DNA from: Gammaproteobacteria bacterium HGW-Gammaproteobacteria-1
GTDB taxonomy: Bacteria > Pseudomonadota > Gammaproteobacteria > Thiohalomonadales > Thiohalomonadaceae
Reading direction: 5' to 3'
Length of the DNA stretch: 64,000 nucleotides
NCBI GenBank assembly: GCA_002840095.1
Contig: PGZL01000005.1
Span: 248,001-312,000 of the forward strand
Shown here: in pieces, positions 1 through 9,071 of the stretch
How positions within the stretch are numbered: the first letter of the stretch is position 1
How the letters are laid out: every line of letters starts with the position of its first letter
Notes under the pieces: generated by a model
Databases searched by the model: none
The model's input: only the letters and a program-made list of their open reading frames with translations
What the model was told of the DNA's origin: nothing
Program-made: the position numbers and the translations under genes

Positions 1-87
1 GTTGTTGGTGCTTCCCGTATGCTCGGGGGTTTTATAGATAAACCACCAATCAACCGGAGCTCCTTGCTGATTCTTTGCCTCGATCAT
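1..87 (-). CDS. N-terminal fragment, possible DNase II-like protein (runs off window)
   Basis: An open frame of 29 codons enters from the left edge on the minus strand. It starts at an ATG (85-87) preceded by a good ribosome site (GGGAGG on the minus strand, about 9 bases upstream). The visible peptide contains NQQGAPVDWWFIYKTPE, which resembles the start of DNase II-family proteins, where a G-x-x-VDWW-x-x-YK-x-P segment is typical. This identification is inference from one short segment; the catalytic HxK motifs would lie outside the window. The gene is transcribed away from the gene at 341. Confidence 0.4.
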   Translation of the reverse strand, partial: MIEAKNQQGAPVDWWFIYKTPEHTGSTNN

Positions 88-340
88 CCGAGCTAAACCT
101 CCCTTTCACGAAATTGAAACGTCAATCGTATCAGTTCGGGGAACGGGAGGAGCAAGAGGGGGGTATACGCTATATAACCCATTTTACCCATACCATCTAA
201 TATACTAATATGGTTCAATATGTTGCTTTCGCGCAGGATACCGGTATGGTATTCCGATTAATGGGATTCTCGATTGAAGAATCATCAAGGGCGGACGCAA
301 TCTGGGCGGGAAATACAGCCAGACAGCGGTTAATAAAAAC
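88..340. other. AT-rich divergent intergenic region
   Basis: No gene seen. This spacer separates the minus-strand fragment at 1-87 from the rightward genes starting at 341. It is clearly richer in A and T than its neighbours. A weak promoter-like pair, TTGCTT (223-228) and TATGGT (245-250) with a 16-base spacer, could serve the gene at 341. The short palindrome ATACCGGTAT lies at 238-247. Confidence 0.4.
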
Positions 341-1138
341 ATGTTTCGCTATTTTGGCTTTGGTTCCAATTTGAACATCACCTCACTGCGAGCCAAGGGC
401 GTTGAGCCGGTGGCATCACGACCTGCTGTGTTGCGCGGTTGGCGTCTGCGCTTCAATGTGCGGCACTTCTTCCGCCACGAGGGTGGGGTGGGCAATATCG
501 AGCGTTCCGAAAAGCCCGGCGACAGGGTACTCGGTGTGCTCTACGACTGTCAGGACGAGGCCCTTGCTCCACTGGATGCGATGGAGGCCTGCGGCCACGG
601 TTATGAACGTATTACCGTCGAAGTGAACGCCGATGGTGACCTTATTCCAGCGCTCACCTACGTCGGGATGCCCAGATTCATCGACGACAGTTGCCTGCCG
701 AGCCGCCGCTATCTCAACATAGTACTCAATGGTGCCCGCAGTGCCGGTCTTGACGCCGATTATGTACGGGAGCTCGAGGCACAGCCGGTTCACCAGCCCG
801 AGGACTATCCGCCGTTTACGCCACCGCCCGGCGACTATCCGGTATTCGATGCCACGTCCCTGTCACAACAGCCGCTGTATACAGCGCTCCATGGGGCCGT
901 ATTTGACATGTCTGGGGCACGGCCACAGCACGAATACCTGAAGAGTTTCTTTGGCGGACGGGACATGACGCTGTTTCATCTCAAGCGGCTGGACAGCAGC
1001 GACGGCAATGAGTCTATGGACGATATCCGGTATGGATGCCTCAGCGAGGCCCAATTGCAGTATCTCAACGGCTACCTGAATGAGTATGCCAGAGAGTATC
1101 GCTACGTTGGCCGCTTCGATTACAACAACGAAGATTGA
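341..1138 (+). CDS. gamma-glutamylcyclotransferase-like protein
   Basis: The 265-residue protein opens with YFGFGSN (residues 4-10), the substrate-binding loop of the gamma-glutamylcyclotransferase (GGCT/AIG2-like) fold. Glu82 in the segment DAMEACGHGYER fits the catalytic acid of the family. Family members open gamma-glutamyl amines or glutathione-derived dipeptides to 5-oxoproline. The fold occupies about residues 1-120; the C-terminal 140 residues are an extension I do not recognise. The stop codon lies just before the next gene (start 1150), so the two are probably co-transcribed. The exact substrate cannot be read from sequence. Confidence 0.75.
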   Translation: MFRYFGFGSNLNITSLRAKGVEPVASRPAVLRGWRLRFNVRHFFRHEGGVGNIERSEKPGDRVLGVLYDCQDEALAPLDAMEACGHGYERITVEVNADGDLIPALTYVGMPRFIDDSCLPSRRYLNIVLNGARSAGLDADYVRELEAQPVHQPEDYPPFTPPPGDYPVFDATSLSQQPLYTALHGAVFDMSGARPQHEYLKSFFGGRDMTLFHLKRLDSSDGNESMDDIRYGCLSEAQLQYLNGYLNEYAREYRYVGRFDYNNED

Positions 1139-1149
1139 GGATCACAGCA

Positions 1150-1866
1150 ATGGATCAGTTTCCACCGGCACTATCCCATGGAGCTCTTAAAGAAGTTTTC
1201 CCCGACGTGTTTTTTGTCAGCGGCTCCATGGAGACAGTTCTTCAGGGGATGGACTGGAAGTTCAGCCGTAACATGACCGTGGTACGCGACGGCGCTCGCT
1301 TGATTATCGTTAACAGTGTGCGCCTGAGCGATGAGGGTATGGCCGAACTCGACAAACTTGGCAAGGTGACCGACGTGGTGCGCCTCGGTTCGCTGCACGG
1401 ACGCGACGACCCGTACTACGTGGATCGCTACGGTGCAGAGTACTGGATGATGCCTGGGATGACGCACGAGACAGGCCTGAGGGCAACGCAAACCCTCACC
1501 GCCGAAGGCCCGTTGCCGATTTCCGACGCTTCCGTGTTCGAGTTCCGCACCACCAAAATCCCCGAAGGGATCCTGCGCCTCGACCGCTCACGCGGCATTC
1601 TTATCGCCTGTGATGCCCTGCAGAACTGGCTCACGCCCGATGAGTATTTCTCCGAGTCATCGAAGGAGCTGATGCAGAAAATGGGCTTCTTCACACCGGC
1701 TAATCTCGGTCCGGTCTGGGTCCAGGCTGCCGAACCTGCGGCCGAAGACTTTGCCCATCTCAAGGAAATGCCGTTTAAACACGCCCTGTGCGGTCACGGC
1801 GATCCCCTGACCGACACTGCGTACGAGGACTACTGCGCTACGTTCAAACGCGTGTTCGGCATCTAA
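1150..1866 (+). CDS. conserved protein of unknown function, DUF4336/MBL-like
   Basis: The 238-residue protein starts at ATG 1150, with GAGG at 1137-1140 as the ribosome site. A TTG five codons upstream would overlap the previous stop and is less likely. It has the segments NSVRLSDEGMAELDKLG and GSLHGRDDPYYVDRYGA, which recall DUF4336-type proteins related to the metallo-beta-lactamase fold, but the usual HxHxDH metal site is not visible. The end has a glycine-histidine stretch, ALCGHGDPLTD. No signal peptide is seen, so it is probably cytoplasmic. It lies between the GGCT-like gene and the giant kinase-like gene, with short gaps that suggest one operon. Function unknown. Confidence 0.6.
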   Translation: MDQFPPALSHGALKEVFPDVFFVSGSMETVLQGMDWKFSRNMTVVRDGARLIIVNSVRLSDEGMAELDKLGKVTDVVRLGSLHGRDDPYYVDRYGAEYWMMPGMTHETGLRATQTLTAEGPLPISDASVFEFRTTKIPEGILRLDRSRGILIACDALQNWLTPDEYFSESSKELMQKMGFFTPANLGPVWVQAAEPAAEDFAHLKEMPFKHALCGHGDPLTDTAYEDYCATFKRVFGI

Positions 1867-1890
1867 ATCCCGATTACGTGAGGGGATAAC

Positions 1891-4800
1891 GTGGAAGCGA
1901 CGGGGCTGCATCTGCCCGACTACGCTGTTGGCCCGGCCTTGTACCGGGCCGACGGGCGTGTGGTTTATCGCGCCCGCCGTCGGGCCGATGGCGCCACGGT
2001 CGCAGTAGAGACCCTCGACACCGAATATCCCGAGCGTGAGCAGGTGGCCGGCATCCGTCGCGAGGGGACGATCACCCAGCGCCTGGCCGAGGTCGACGGT
2101 GTCCGCAAGGTGTACGCCGTGTTGCCCCATGGCAGCGGCAACCTTGCCCTGATAGGCGAATTGTATCAGGAGACGCTCGAATCCTACCTTGCTCGCGCGG
2201 GCCGCAGAGGCCTGCCTGTGGCTGAGGTTCTGGACATCGCACTGCGCCTTGTTCGGACTCTGGGGGGGATACATGCCAACGATATCGTGCACAAGGCGCT
2301 GACCCCGGGGCACGTGCTGTACAACGCCGGCAGCGGCGATATCGCCCTGGCCGGTTTCGATATTGCCTCAGAACTGGATCAGGAGCGGCAGGCGGTGCAC
2401 ATGTCGCGGCTCCTGGAGGGCCCGCTGCCGTATATTTCGCCGGAACAGACCGGGCGTATGAATCGCGACCTGGACTACCGTTCCGACTATTACTCCCTTG
2501 GCGTGCTGTTGTTCGAACTGCTGACCGGTCAGCACCCGTTCCAGGCCGATACCCTGCTGGAATGGGTACACAGCCACATCAGCCGTCTGCCGCCTGCACC
2601 GCACGAGATCATCCCAGCGGTACCCGAGGCTGTGTCGGCCATCGTCCTCAAGTTGTTGGCCAAGAGTCCCGAAGAACGTTATCAGAGTGCCGTGGGCTTG
2701 GCGCACGACTTGGCGCACTGTGCCGATCTGCTGGCCGCAGGACGTGAGATCGCCCCCTTTAAGCTGGGCCAAAAGGATGTGGTCCAGAAATTCCTCATCC
2801 CGCAAGGTCTGTACGGGCGAAATCGCGAGCTGCGGGAGCTGCTTGGGCTGTTCGAGCAGGCAGTGGCGGGATACACGAAGTTCTGCCTGGTTCACGGCTA
2901 CTCGGGGGTCGGCAAGTCGGCTCTGATCAACGAAATCGACAGGCCCCTGGTGCGCGAACGAGGTTTCCTGATCCAGGGCAAGTTCGAGCAGTTCCAGCAG
3001 GGCGAGGCATACACCGCCCTCGCTGCTGCCTTGCGTGGACTGGTCCAACAAGTCCTGGCGGAACCGGAAGAGCGGCTATCGCAATGGCGGCAGGCGCTGT
3101 TGGATGCCCTGGCGCCCAACGCACGCCTGGTGGTCGACCTGATACCCGAACTGGAGCTGATCGTCGGCCGCCAGCAGGAAGTGGCCGACCTGCCACCGGC
3201 GGAAGCGCGTAACCGCCTGCACATTGTATTGACCAATTTTCTGCGGGTGTTCGCGGGGGAGGGGCACCCGGTAGTGCTGTTCCTCGACGACCTGCAGTGG
3301 AGCGACGTACCGACGCTGGAACTGTTGCGCCGCCTGGTGACCTCCAGGGAATTGAGCCATCTGTTGTTGATCGGCGCCTATCGCAGCAACGAGGTGGGCG
3401 CGGGGCACCCCCTGCGACTATTGCTGGACGATTTACAGGACCAGAAAAATATCCGCCAGCTTCCCGTCGGTCCTTTGGATCGGAATTCGGTGACACATCT
3501 GGTGGCCGACGCCTTGTTCCGCGAACAGGACGAGGTCAGGCCCCTCGGCGACATGCTCTACGACAAGGCCCAAGGCAATCCCTTCTTCACCATCGAGCTG
3601 CTGCGACAGATCTACAAAGAAGGCGCCCTCACCCCGGCCCCCGACAACGGGCGCTGGAACTGGAACCTGGACGCGATCCGCTGGTCCGGCGTGAGCAGCG
3701 ATGTGGTCGAGTTCATGGTGGAGAACCTGCGGCGGTTGTCGCCCGCGACTCAGCAACTCCTGCAATTGGCGGCCTGTATCGGCGGCACCTTCGATCTGCA
3801 TACGCTTTCCGCGATCTATGGGCGGTCACCGGCGCAGACTGCGGAGGCATTGCTGCCTGCACTTAAGCAGCACACTGTGCTGCCCCTGCATAGCGACTAT
3901 CGTCTTGTAGCTGGGGAGGCGGAGGGCGAGGGTACCGAACCGCTGGCGCTCAATCCGAGCTACCGCTTCCAGCATGATCGTGTGCAGCAGGCCGCATACA
4001 CCCTGATCGACGTCGGGCGATTGCAAGAGGTGCACCTCTCCGTGGGACGCCTGATGCTGCAACATGCCGGTAATACAGTACCGGACGAGCGCCTCATAGA
4101 CATCGTCGGCCATCTCAACGAGGGCCGCCAGCTGATCGACTCCGCCGAGGAGCGGCAACGCCTTGTCGAATTGAACCTGCGAGCGGGTGTACGCGCCAAG
4201 CAATCCACCGCCTATGAGGCGGCACTGAGTTACCTGAACGTAGCGTCAGAACTGTTGCCCGCCGCCCCATGGACGAAGGCGCCGGCGCTGATGCAGGCAC
4301 TGGCGGCGGAAACCCAACAGTGCGCCTACCTCACCGGGCGCACCGAGGAGGCGGAGAAGGGGATCGAGGTGCTGCTGGAACACGCGCACTCGGACCTGAA
4401 GCGCAGCGGCATCCTCGCCACCCGCACCCGGCAGTATGCCACCCTTGGGCGCATGGAGGAGTCCATCATCTCGGCCATCCAGGGGTTGGCGCTGCTGGGT
4501 GTCGATTTCACTGCGCGCCCCGAAGCGGAGAACATCGCTGAGGAGCGACAGCGGGTCGAGGAAAATCTCGGCACACGCCGCATTGCCGATCTGGTGGATG
4601 CGCCGCTGGTGGAGGATAGTGCCACTCTTACCGCGATGCGGCTCTTGATGGAGATATTTCCGGCCGCCTTCCTCTCCGGCAGCGGCAACCTCTTTCCCTA
4701 CCTGGTGCTGAAGGCGGTAAACCTGTCGCTACGCCATGGCAACTGCCCCGAATCCGCCTTCACCTACGCAGCCTACGGCATGCTGTTGTGCGGCGAGCTC

Positions 4801-6975
4801 GACGAGCCGGCGGTCGGTTATCAATACGGCAAGGTCGGACTGGCTATCAACGAGCGCCTGGACGACATCGCACTGCGCGCACGGGTGATCTATGTCTATG
4901 CCATGTTCGTACACCATTGGAGCAATCACTGGTCGAGCCTGACGCCGTGGTTCCGCAAGGGTATCGAAGCAGGCTATCAGTCGGGCGATCTGCTCTACCT
5001 GGCCTATAGCGCACAGGACTGCGTGATTTGGGATCCGACCCTGGATTTGGAAACAGCCCACCGACTGCATGCCGAGAATCTGGAAATCGTGCGTGAATGC
5101 GCCTATCAGGACTCCCTGGACTCGGCCACCCTGTTCCTGCAACTGCAGCGCAACCTGCTCGGTCTCACCAGCTCGCCATGCACACTCAGTGACGACGGCT
5201 TTGACGAGGAACTGTGCCTGGCAGGGATGCGTCAACGCAAGTTCATGACCGGCATCGCCAACTACCATATCTACAGCGCAGAGATATGCCTTCTTTACGG
5301 CAACCACGATCGTGCCCTGGAGCATGTACGCACCCAGGATGGGCTGATCAAGTCGGCGATGTCGTTGCCACAACTGGTTCGCTTCTATATCGTCGCGTTT
5401 CTCACCCTCGCGGCCCAATATCCGGAGATGGATACAGATGAGCAGGTCGCGACACGCGAGCGGCTGGAAGGTGATCTTGCCCGCATGAAGCGTTGGGCCG
5501 ACAACTGCGAAGAAAATTTCCGTCACCTTCAATACATGATGGAAGCGGAGCTGATGCGGCTCGATGGTTGCCATGACGCTGCGCTGGAATGTTACGACAC
5601 CGCCATTGACGCGGCGAAGACGAGCGGATTTCTTCACGATGAAGCAACCGCCTGTGAGCACGCCGCACGGCATCTTCTCGCACTCGGACGGAGGAGGTCT
5701 GCAGAAGGCTACCTGCGAGCTGCACATCGCCTTTATGACCGCTGGGCAGCTCATCGCAAGGTAGCCTTGCTGGAACAGGAATTCCCGGTGCTGCGCGAAC
5801 TGGCGACCGGCGGACGGCTTTCGACAGCATCGCGTGAAGCGGATGATCTGGATTTGGCCTCGGTCATGAAGGCGTCACGGGAGATTTCCGGTGAAATAGT
5901 ACTGGACAAGCTGCTCAAGACAACCATAGACATTTTATTGGAAAACGCCGGCGGACAGTGGGGCTGCCTGGTTGTCCGGCGTGATGGGCGCCTGGTTGTT
6001 GAAGCAGCCAGACTGCCGAAGGACGGCCTGCCGACAGACGGCGTGCCGGGCAACTCTCTGGTTCCGGATGCCGAAGGCGGAAGGGTGCCGCTGCCGGTAA
6101 CCCTTATCAGTCAGGTGCTGCACAGCGGTGAGGCCATGGTGCTCCATAATGCGGCACACGAAGGGCAGTTCGTCCATGACCCGTACATACTCACGTTGCG
6201 GCCGACCTCGGTATTTTGCGTTCCGATCCGGCGGGAGCGTTTCGAGGGAGCCCTGTACATGGAGAACAATCTGGCCAGCGGCGTCTTCACCGAAGAACGT
6301 GTGGAGGTAATACGGCTGCTGGCGGCGCAGGCGTCGGTCGCAATAGAAAATGCACACCTCTACGAGCAGGTACAGGATTACTCCCGAATCCTTGAGGATA
6401 AGGTGGCCGAACGGACCGCACGCCTGGAACAGCTGAACCAGGAGCTGCAAAGCCTGGCTGATCGCGACGGCCTGACAGGTGTCGCCAACCGTCGCCGCGG
6501 TGATACTTATCTTGAAGAGGTATGGACGCGTCTGCGGCGTGAAAAACAACCGCTGTCGGTCATTATGCTCGACGTGGACCACTTCAAGGCCTTCAACGAC
6601 AATTACGGCCATCAGGCTGGCGACGACTGCCTAGTGGCCGTAGCCGAAGCGGTACATGCGCAACTGCTGCGGCCCGCCGACATGGTCGCCCGCTATGGCG
6701 GCGAGGAGTTCATGCTCATCCTGCCCAATACCGACCATGACGGCGCGATTCATGCGGGTGAGAAAATCCGCCGCGCGGTGGAGACACTGGCGATTGAACA
6801 TACACACTCTTCAGTTGGCGACGTGGTCACCGTGAGCCTCGGCACGGCCACCATAGTGCCTGGTGCCGGCAGCGCGGAACATCTGCTGCGTGAGGCGGAT
6901 ATCGCCCTGTACCGGGCCAAGCGGATGGGGCGCAACCAGGTGCATTCCGCCCCTGAGATTCCCGCGATGCAATAA
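1891..6975 (+). CDS. pseudokinase - AAA ATPase - GAF - GGDEF signalling protein
   Basis: This 1694-residue protein (GTG start) has the architecture of the large STPK/predicted-ATPase/GAF family. A kinase-like domain fills about residues 15-280, with the late motifs YISPEQTGR and SDYYSLGVLLFELLTG. An ATPase domain follows, with Walker A at 336-343 (GYSGVGKS) and Walker B around Asp466 (VVLFLDDLQW). Then comes a long helical region (about 700-1310), a GAF domain (about 1320-1490), a short coiled coil and a C-terminal diguanylate cyclase. The cyclase has GGEEF at 1603-1607 and an RxxD inhibitory site five residues before it, so it should make c-di-GMP. The kinase residues look lost: Glu40 stands at the VAIK lysine, Ala136 at the catalytic Asp, and GFD (155-157) replaces DFG. 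Relatives often end in a histidine kinase; here the output is GGDEF. Confidence 0.9.
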   Translation: MEATGLHLPDYAVGPALYRADGRVVYRARRRADGATVAVETLDTEYPEREQVAGIRREGTITQRLAEVDGVRKVYAVLPHGSGNLALIGELYQETLESYLARAGRRGLPVAEVLDIALRLVRTLGGIHANDIVHKALTPGHVLYNAGSGDIALAGFDIASELDQERQAVHMSRLLEGPLPYISPEQTGRMNRDLDYRSDYYSLGVLLFELLTGQHPFQADTLLEWVHSHISRLPPAPHEIIPAVPEAVSAIVLKLLAKSPEERYQSAVGLAHDLAHCADLLAAGREIAPFKLGQKDVVQKFLIPQGLYGRNRELRELLGLFEQAVAGYTKFCLVHGYSGVGKSALINEIDRPLVRERGFLIQGKFEQFQQGEAYTALAAALRGLVQQVLAEPEERLSQWRQALLDALAPNARLVVDLIPELELIVGRQQEVADLPPAEARNRLHIVLTNFLRVFAGEGHPVVLFLDDLQWSDVPTLELLRRLVTSRELSHLLLIGAYRSNEVGAGHPLRLLLDDLQDQKNIRQLPVGPLDRNSVTHLVADALFREQDEVRPLGDMLYDKAQGNPFFTIELLRQIYKEGALTPAPDNGRWNWNLDAIRWSGVSSDVVEFMVENLRRLSPATQQLLQLAACIGGTFDLHTLSAIYGRSPAQTAEALLPALKQHTVLPLHSDYRLVAGEAEGEGTEPLALNPSYRFQHDRVQQAAYTLIDVGRLQEVHLSVGRLMLQHAGNTVPDERLIDIVGHLNEGRQLIDSAEERQRLVELNLRAGVRAKQSTAYEAALSYLNVASELLPAAPWTKAPALMQALAAETQQCAYLTGRTEEAEKGIEVLLEHAHSDLKRSGILATRTRQYATLGRMEESIISAIQGLALLGVDFTARPEAENIAEERQRVEENLGTRRIADLVDAPLVEDSATLTAMRLLMEIFPAAFLSGSGNLFPYLVLKAVNLSLRHGNCPESAFTYAAYGMLLCGELDEPAVGYQYGKVGLAINERLDDIALRARVIYVYAMFVHHWSNHWSSLTPWFRKGIEAGYQSGDLLYLAYSAQDCVIWDPTLDLETAHRLHAENLEIVRECAYQDSLDSATLFLQLQRNLLGLTSSPCTLSDDGFDEELCLAGMRQRKFMTGIANYHIYSAEICLLYGNHDRALEHVRTQDGLIKSAMSLPQLVRFYIVAFLTLAAQYPEMDTDEQVATRERLEGDLARMKRWADNCEENFRHLQYMMEAELMRLDGCHDAALECYDTAIDAAKTSGFLHDEATACEHAARHLLALGRRRSAEGYLRAAHRLYDRWAAHRKVALLEQEFPVLRELATGGRLSTASREADDLDLASVMKASREISGEIVLDKLLKTTIDILLENAGGQWGCLVVRRDGRLVVEAARLPKDGLPTDGVPGNSLVPDAEGGRVPLPVTLISQVLHSGEAMVLHNAAHEGQFVHDPYILTLRPTSVFCVPIRRERFEGALYMENNLASGVFTEERVEVIRLLAAQASVAIENAHLYEQVQDYSRILEDKVAERTARLEQLNQELQSLADRDGLTGVANRRRGDTYLEEVWTRLRREKQPLSVIMLDVDHFKAFNDNYGHQAGDDCLVAVAEAVHAQLLRPADMVARYGGEEFMLILPNTDHDGAIHAGEKIRRAVETLAIEHTHSSVGDVVTVSLGTATIVPGAGSAEHLLREADIALYRAKRMGRNQVHSAPEIPAMQ

Positions 6976-7035
6976 ATATGAGATATCAATCAATCTCCAA
7001 GAAGGACTAAGAACCCAACAACTCAGGAGGAGCAG

Positions 7036-8763
7036 ATGACCACATCGACTTGGAACAAACAACCGGCTACCGGCATATGGAACGCACAAGCCAACTGGAG
7101 CCCTTCCGGCGCCCCCACAGATACGGCGGCTTTTTCGAGTTCATCCCAAACGGAGATCACTTTCTCGCCGATGGACGGGGCCGCGGTGGCAAACGTCGAG
7201 TTTGCCGATGACGCCTCCGCCTATACCTTCACCTTCGGTCCATGCAGCACTCCGGCCCTGACGATTACAGGTCAGGGCGTCACCAATCGTTCCCGAAGCC
7301 AGCAAAGCTTCATCGTCGCTGCCACCAGTAGCGGCTACACGAATCCCCAACTCAAGTTCATCAACTCCGCAACCGCAGGCGGGGATGACATTTTCTACTG
7401 CGCAGGTCCGGAGACGGAGCAGGGCTATGGCGGAGGCGTCATCTGCTTCTGCAATAACGCGACGGCCGGCTCCGCCTCGTTCAAGGTATGGACTGGTGCA
7501 GGTATCCCCCCGAAGCACAATACCGTAGGCGGCGAAATAAGCTTCTGCGACGATACATCGGCAGACAGTGCCCGCTTCATTATCTATGGCAGCCTCGGCA
7601 CCGACGGCGACACCTTCGGCAACGTGGTGTTCCACAACAACGCAACCGCCGCCACCGCCACTTTTACCAATGTCGGCGGAACGGTTTCCGGTGGCGACGG
7701 CGGCAACACACAGTTCTATGGCAACTCGACCGCCGCCTACGGCATCTTCAATAACTGGGGTGGGACCTACAGCAAGGCAAACGGCGGTGACGTTGCATTT
7801 GACGCCACCGCGACCGGGGCGAATGGGAACTATCATAACTACGCAGCCAAGGCTGCCGGTGCCCACGGCGGTGTCACGAGCTTCAATAACAATCCGCCCG
7901 CGATGCCGGCGGCGCAGGGGGCGACCGCGGGAAACGGCTCCTACTTCAACTACGGGGCACGGGATGGCGAACAGGGCGGGGGAGGTCACCTGGAATTCAG
8001 CGCAAGATACGGCTCACCGACGGCGGCAAACGCCTCTATCGTCAACTACGGCAGCGCCGTTGAAAGCAAGTCTAGCGCCGGTCACACGATCTTCTCGATC
8101 AACCTTCCAACCGATTACTATCCGACCGCGGGCAATGCTACGGTCTGGAATCACCCAGGGATAACCGAGGGAGCCGCCGCCGGTTTCACCGAGTTCTCGG
8201 TGTACGGTAGCGGTAACGCAGGCAGCAATGTTCCCAGTGCGGGCGATGGAACATTCTTCAATCTCGGCGGCTACACTCCGAAGGCGTCCGGCGGCTATAC
8301 CGTGTTCTCGGGCGCTTCGAGTGCGGGCAATTCGACATTGATCGCCTATGGCGGAACCCATGGCGGCTATGGCGGAAAAATTGCGTTCTACGATGAATCT
8401 TCCGGTGGAACAGCGAACATCCATCTCTTCGGCAACGGCGAACTGGATATCAGCGATCACACCAATGGATTGACCATAGGAACGCTTGAGTTGACCGGGG
8501 GAATCATCGCCATCCAGCTCGGCAACAACATTACCGGACTCACTGTGTCCGGGGATTTGACCATCAATTCGAGCCATACAACCTTCTGTTTCTGGAAGAA
8601 AGATAAAGGTGGGTTTGCGCTTAACACAGCCTATACGATTCTTACGAACGCCAATCTCTCAGGGTTCAATGCGGAGTTGTTCAACGGAAACAGCATAGAC
8701 GGCGTAGAACCGCAGTTTGCCATCGTCGGCAATACGCTTCAGGTGACCTTTGTGCAACAGTGA
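7036..8763 (+). CDS. beta-strand repeat protein resembling an autotransporter passenger
   Basis: The 575-residue protein has a very strong ribosome site (GGAGGAG just before ATG 7036). It is rich in Gly, Ala, Asn, Thr and Ser. About a dozen imperfect repeats of the type GG-x-x-x-F-x-NNATA-x-x-x-F-x-N-x-G fill residues 100-480, which suggests a parallel beta helix. The N terminus (TGIWNAQANWSPSGAPTDTAAF) and the C terminus (ending LQVTFVQQ) look like those of secreted passenger or PATR-type proteins. No Sec signal peptide, beta-barrel translocator or PEP-CTERM anchor is visible, so how it would be exported is unclear. It follows the giant signalling gene by 60 bases. Confidence 0.65.
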   Translation: MTTSTWNKQPATGIWNAQANWSPSGAPTDTAAFSSSSQTEITFSPMDGAAVANVEFADDASAYTFTFGPCSTPALTITGQGVTNRSRSQQSFIVAATSSGYTNPQLKFINSATAGGDDIFYCAGPETEQGYGGGVICFCNNATAGSASFKVWTGAGIPPKHNTVGGEISFCDDTSADSARFIIYGSLGTDGDTFGNVVFHNNATAATATFTNVGGTVSGGDGGNTQFYGNSTAAYGIFNNWGGTYSKANGGDVAFDATATGANGNYHNYAAKAAGAHGGVTSFNNNPPAMPAAQGATAGNGSYFNYGARDGEQGGGGHLEFSARYGSPTAANASIVNYGSAVESKSSAGHTIFSINLPTDYYPTAGNATVWNHPGITEGAAAGFTEFSVYGSGNAGSNVPSAGDGTFFNLGGYTPKASGGYTVFSGASSAGNSTLIAYGGTHGGYGGKIAFYDESSGGTANIHLFGNGELDISDHTNGLTIGTLELTGGIIAIQLGNNITGLTVSGDLTINSSHTTFCFWKKDKGGFALNTAYTILTNANLSGFNAELFNGNSIDGVEPQFAIVGNTLQVTFVQQ

Positions 8764-8816
8764 ACGATGGTGTGTGCCGTACACCGCGTTTCGAGCTCGG
8801 AATAGTGGAGAGCCTC

Positions 8817-9071
8817 ATGTTAAGACAAATTACCCAAAGCCCTTATCTGAACCTGTTTAGCGGCCTTATTCTATTGGCAACCTCAACTTATGAAATCGCG
8901 TTGACGGTGGATGAGGCATCCTTCGGAATCCGCCATGGGATACTCATTTTTAGCCTCGTCCAAATAGTAAAAGTGATTCCTGAGATCGTTCGTGGTCTGA
9001 CGGAAATCCAGGAGGCGGATGAGATGATGGCGCAGGAGAACGAGCGTTTGGTAGAGCAGGATGCCAGTTGA
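8817..9071 (+). CDS. small membrane protein of unknown function
   Basis: The 84-residue protein starts at ATG 8817, with GGAG at 8808-8811 as the ribosome site. A longer frame reaches back into the preceding stop codon, but the upstream part has no ribosome site. It has one clear hydrophobic segment near the N terminus (LNLFSGLILLATSTYEIAL) and a second around residues 38-55 (HGILIFSLVQIVKVIPEIV), followed by a charged tail rich in Glu. It is likely a small inner-membrane protein. I do not recognise a family. It closes the rightward gene series that begins at 341. Confidence 0.6.
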   Translation: MLRQITQSPYLNLFSGLILLATSTYEIALTVDEASFGIRHGILIFSLVQIVKVIPEIVRGLTEIQEADEMMAQENERLVEQDAS

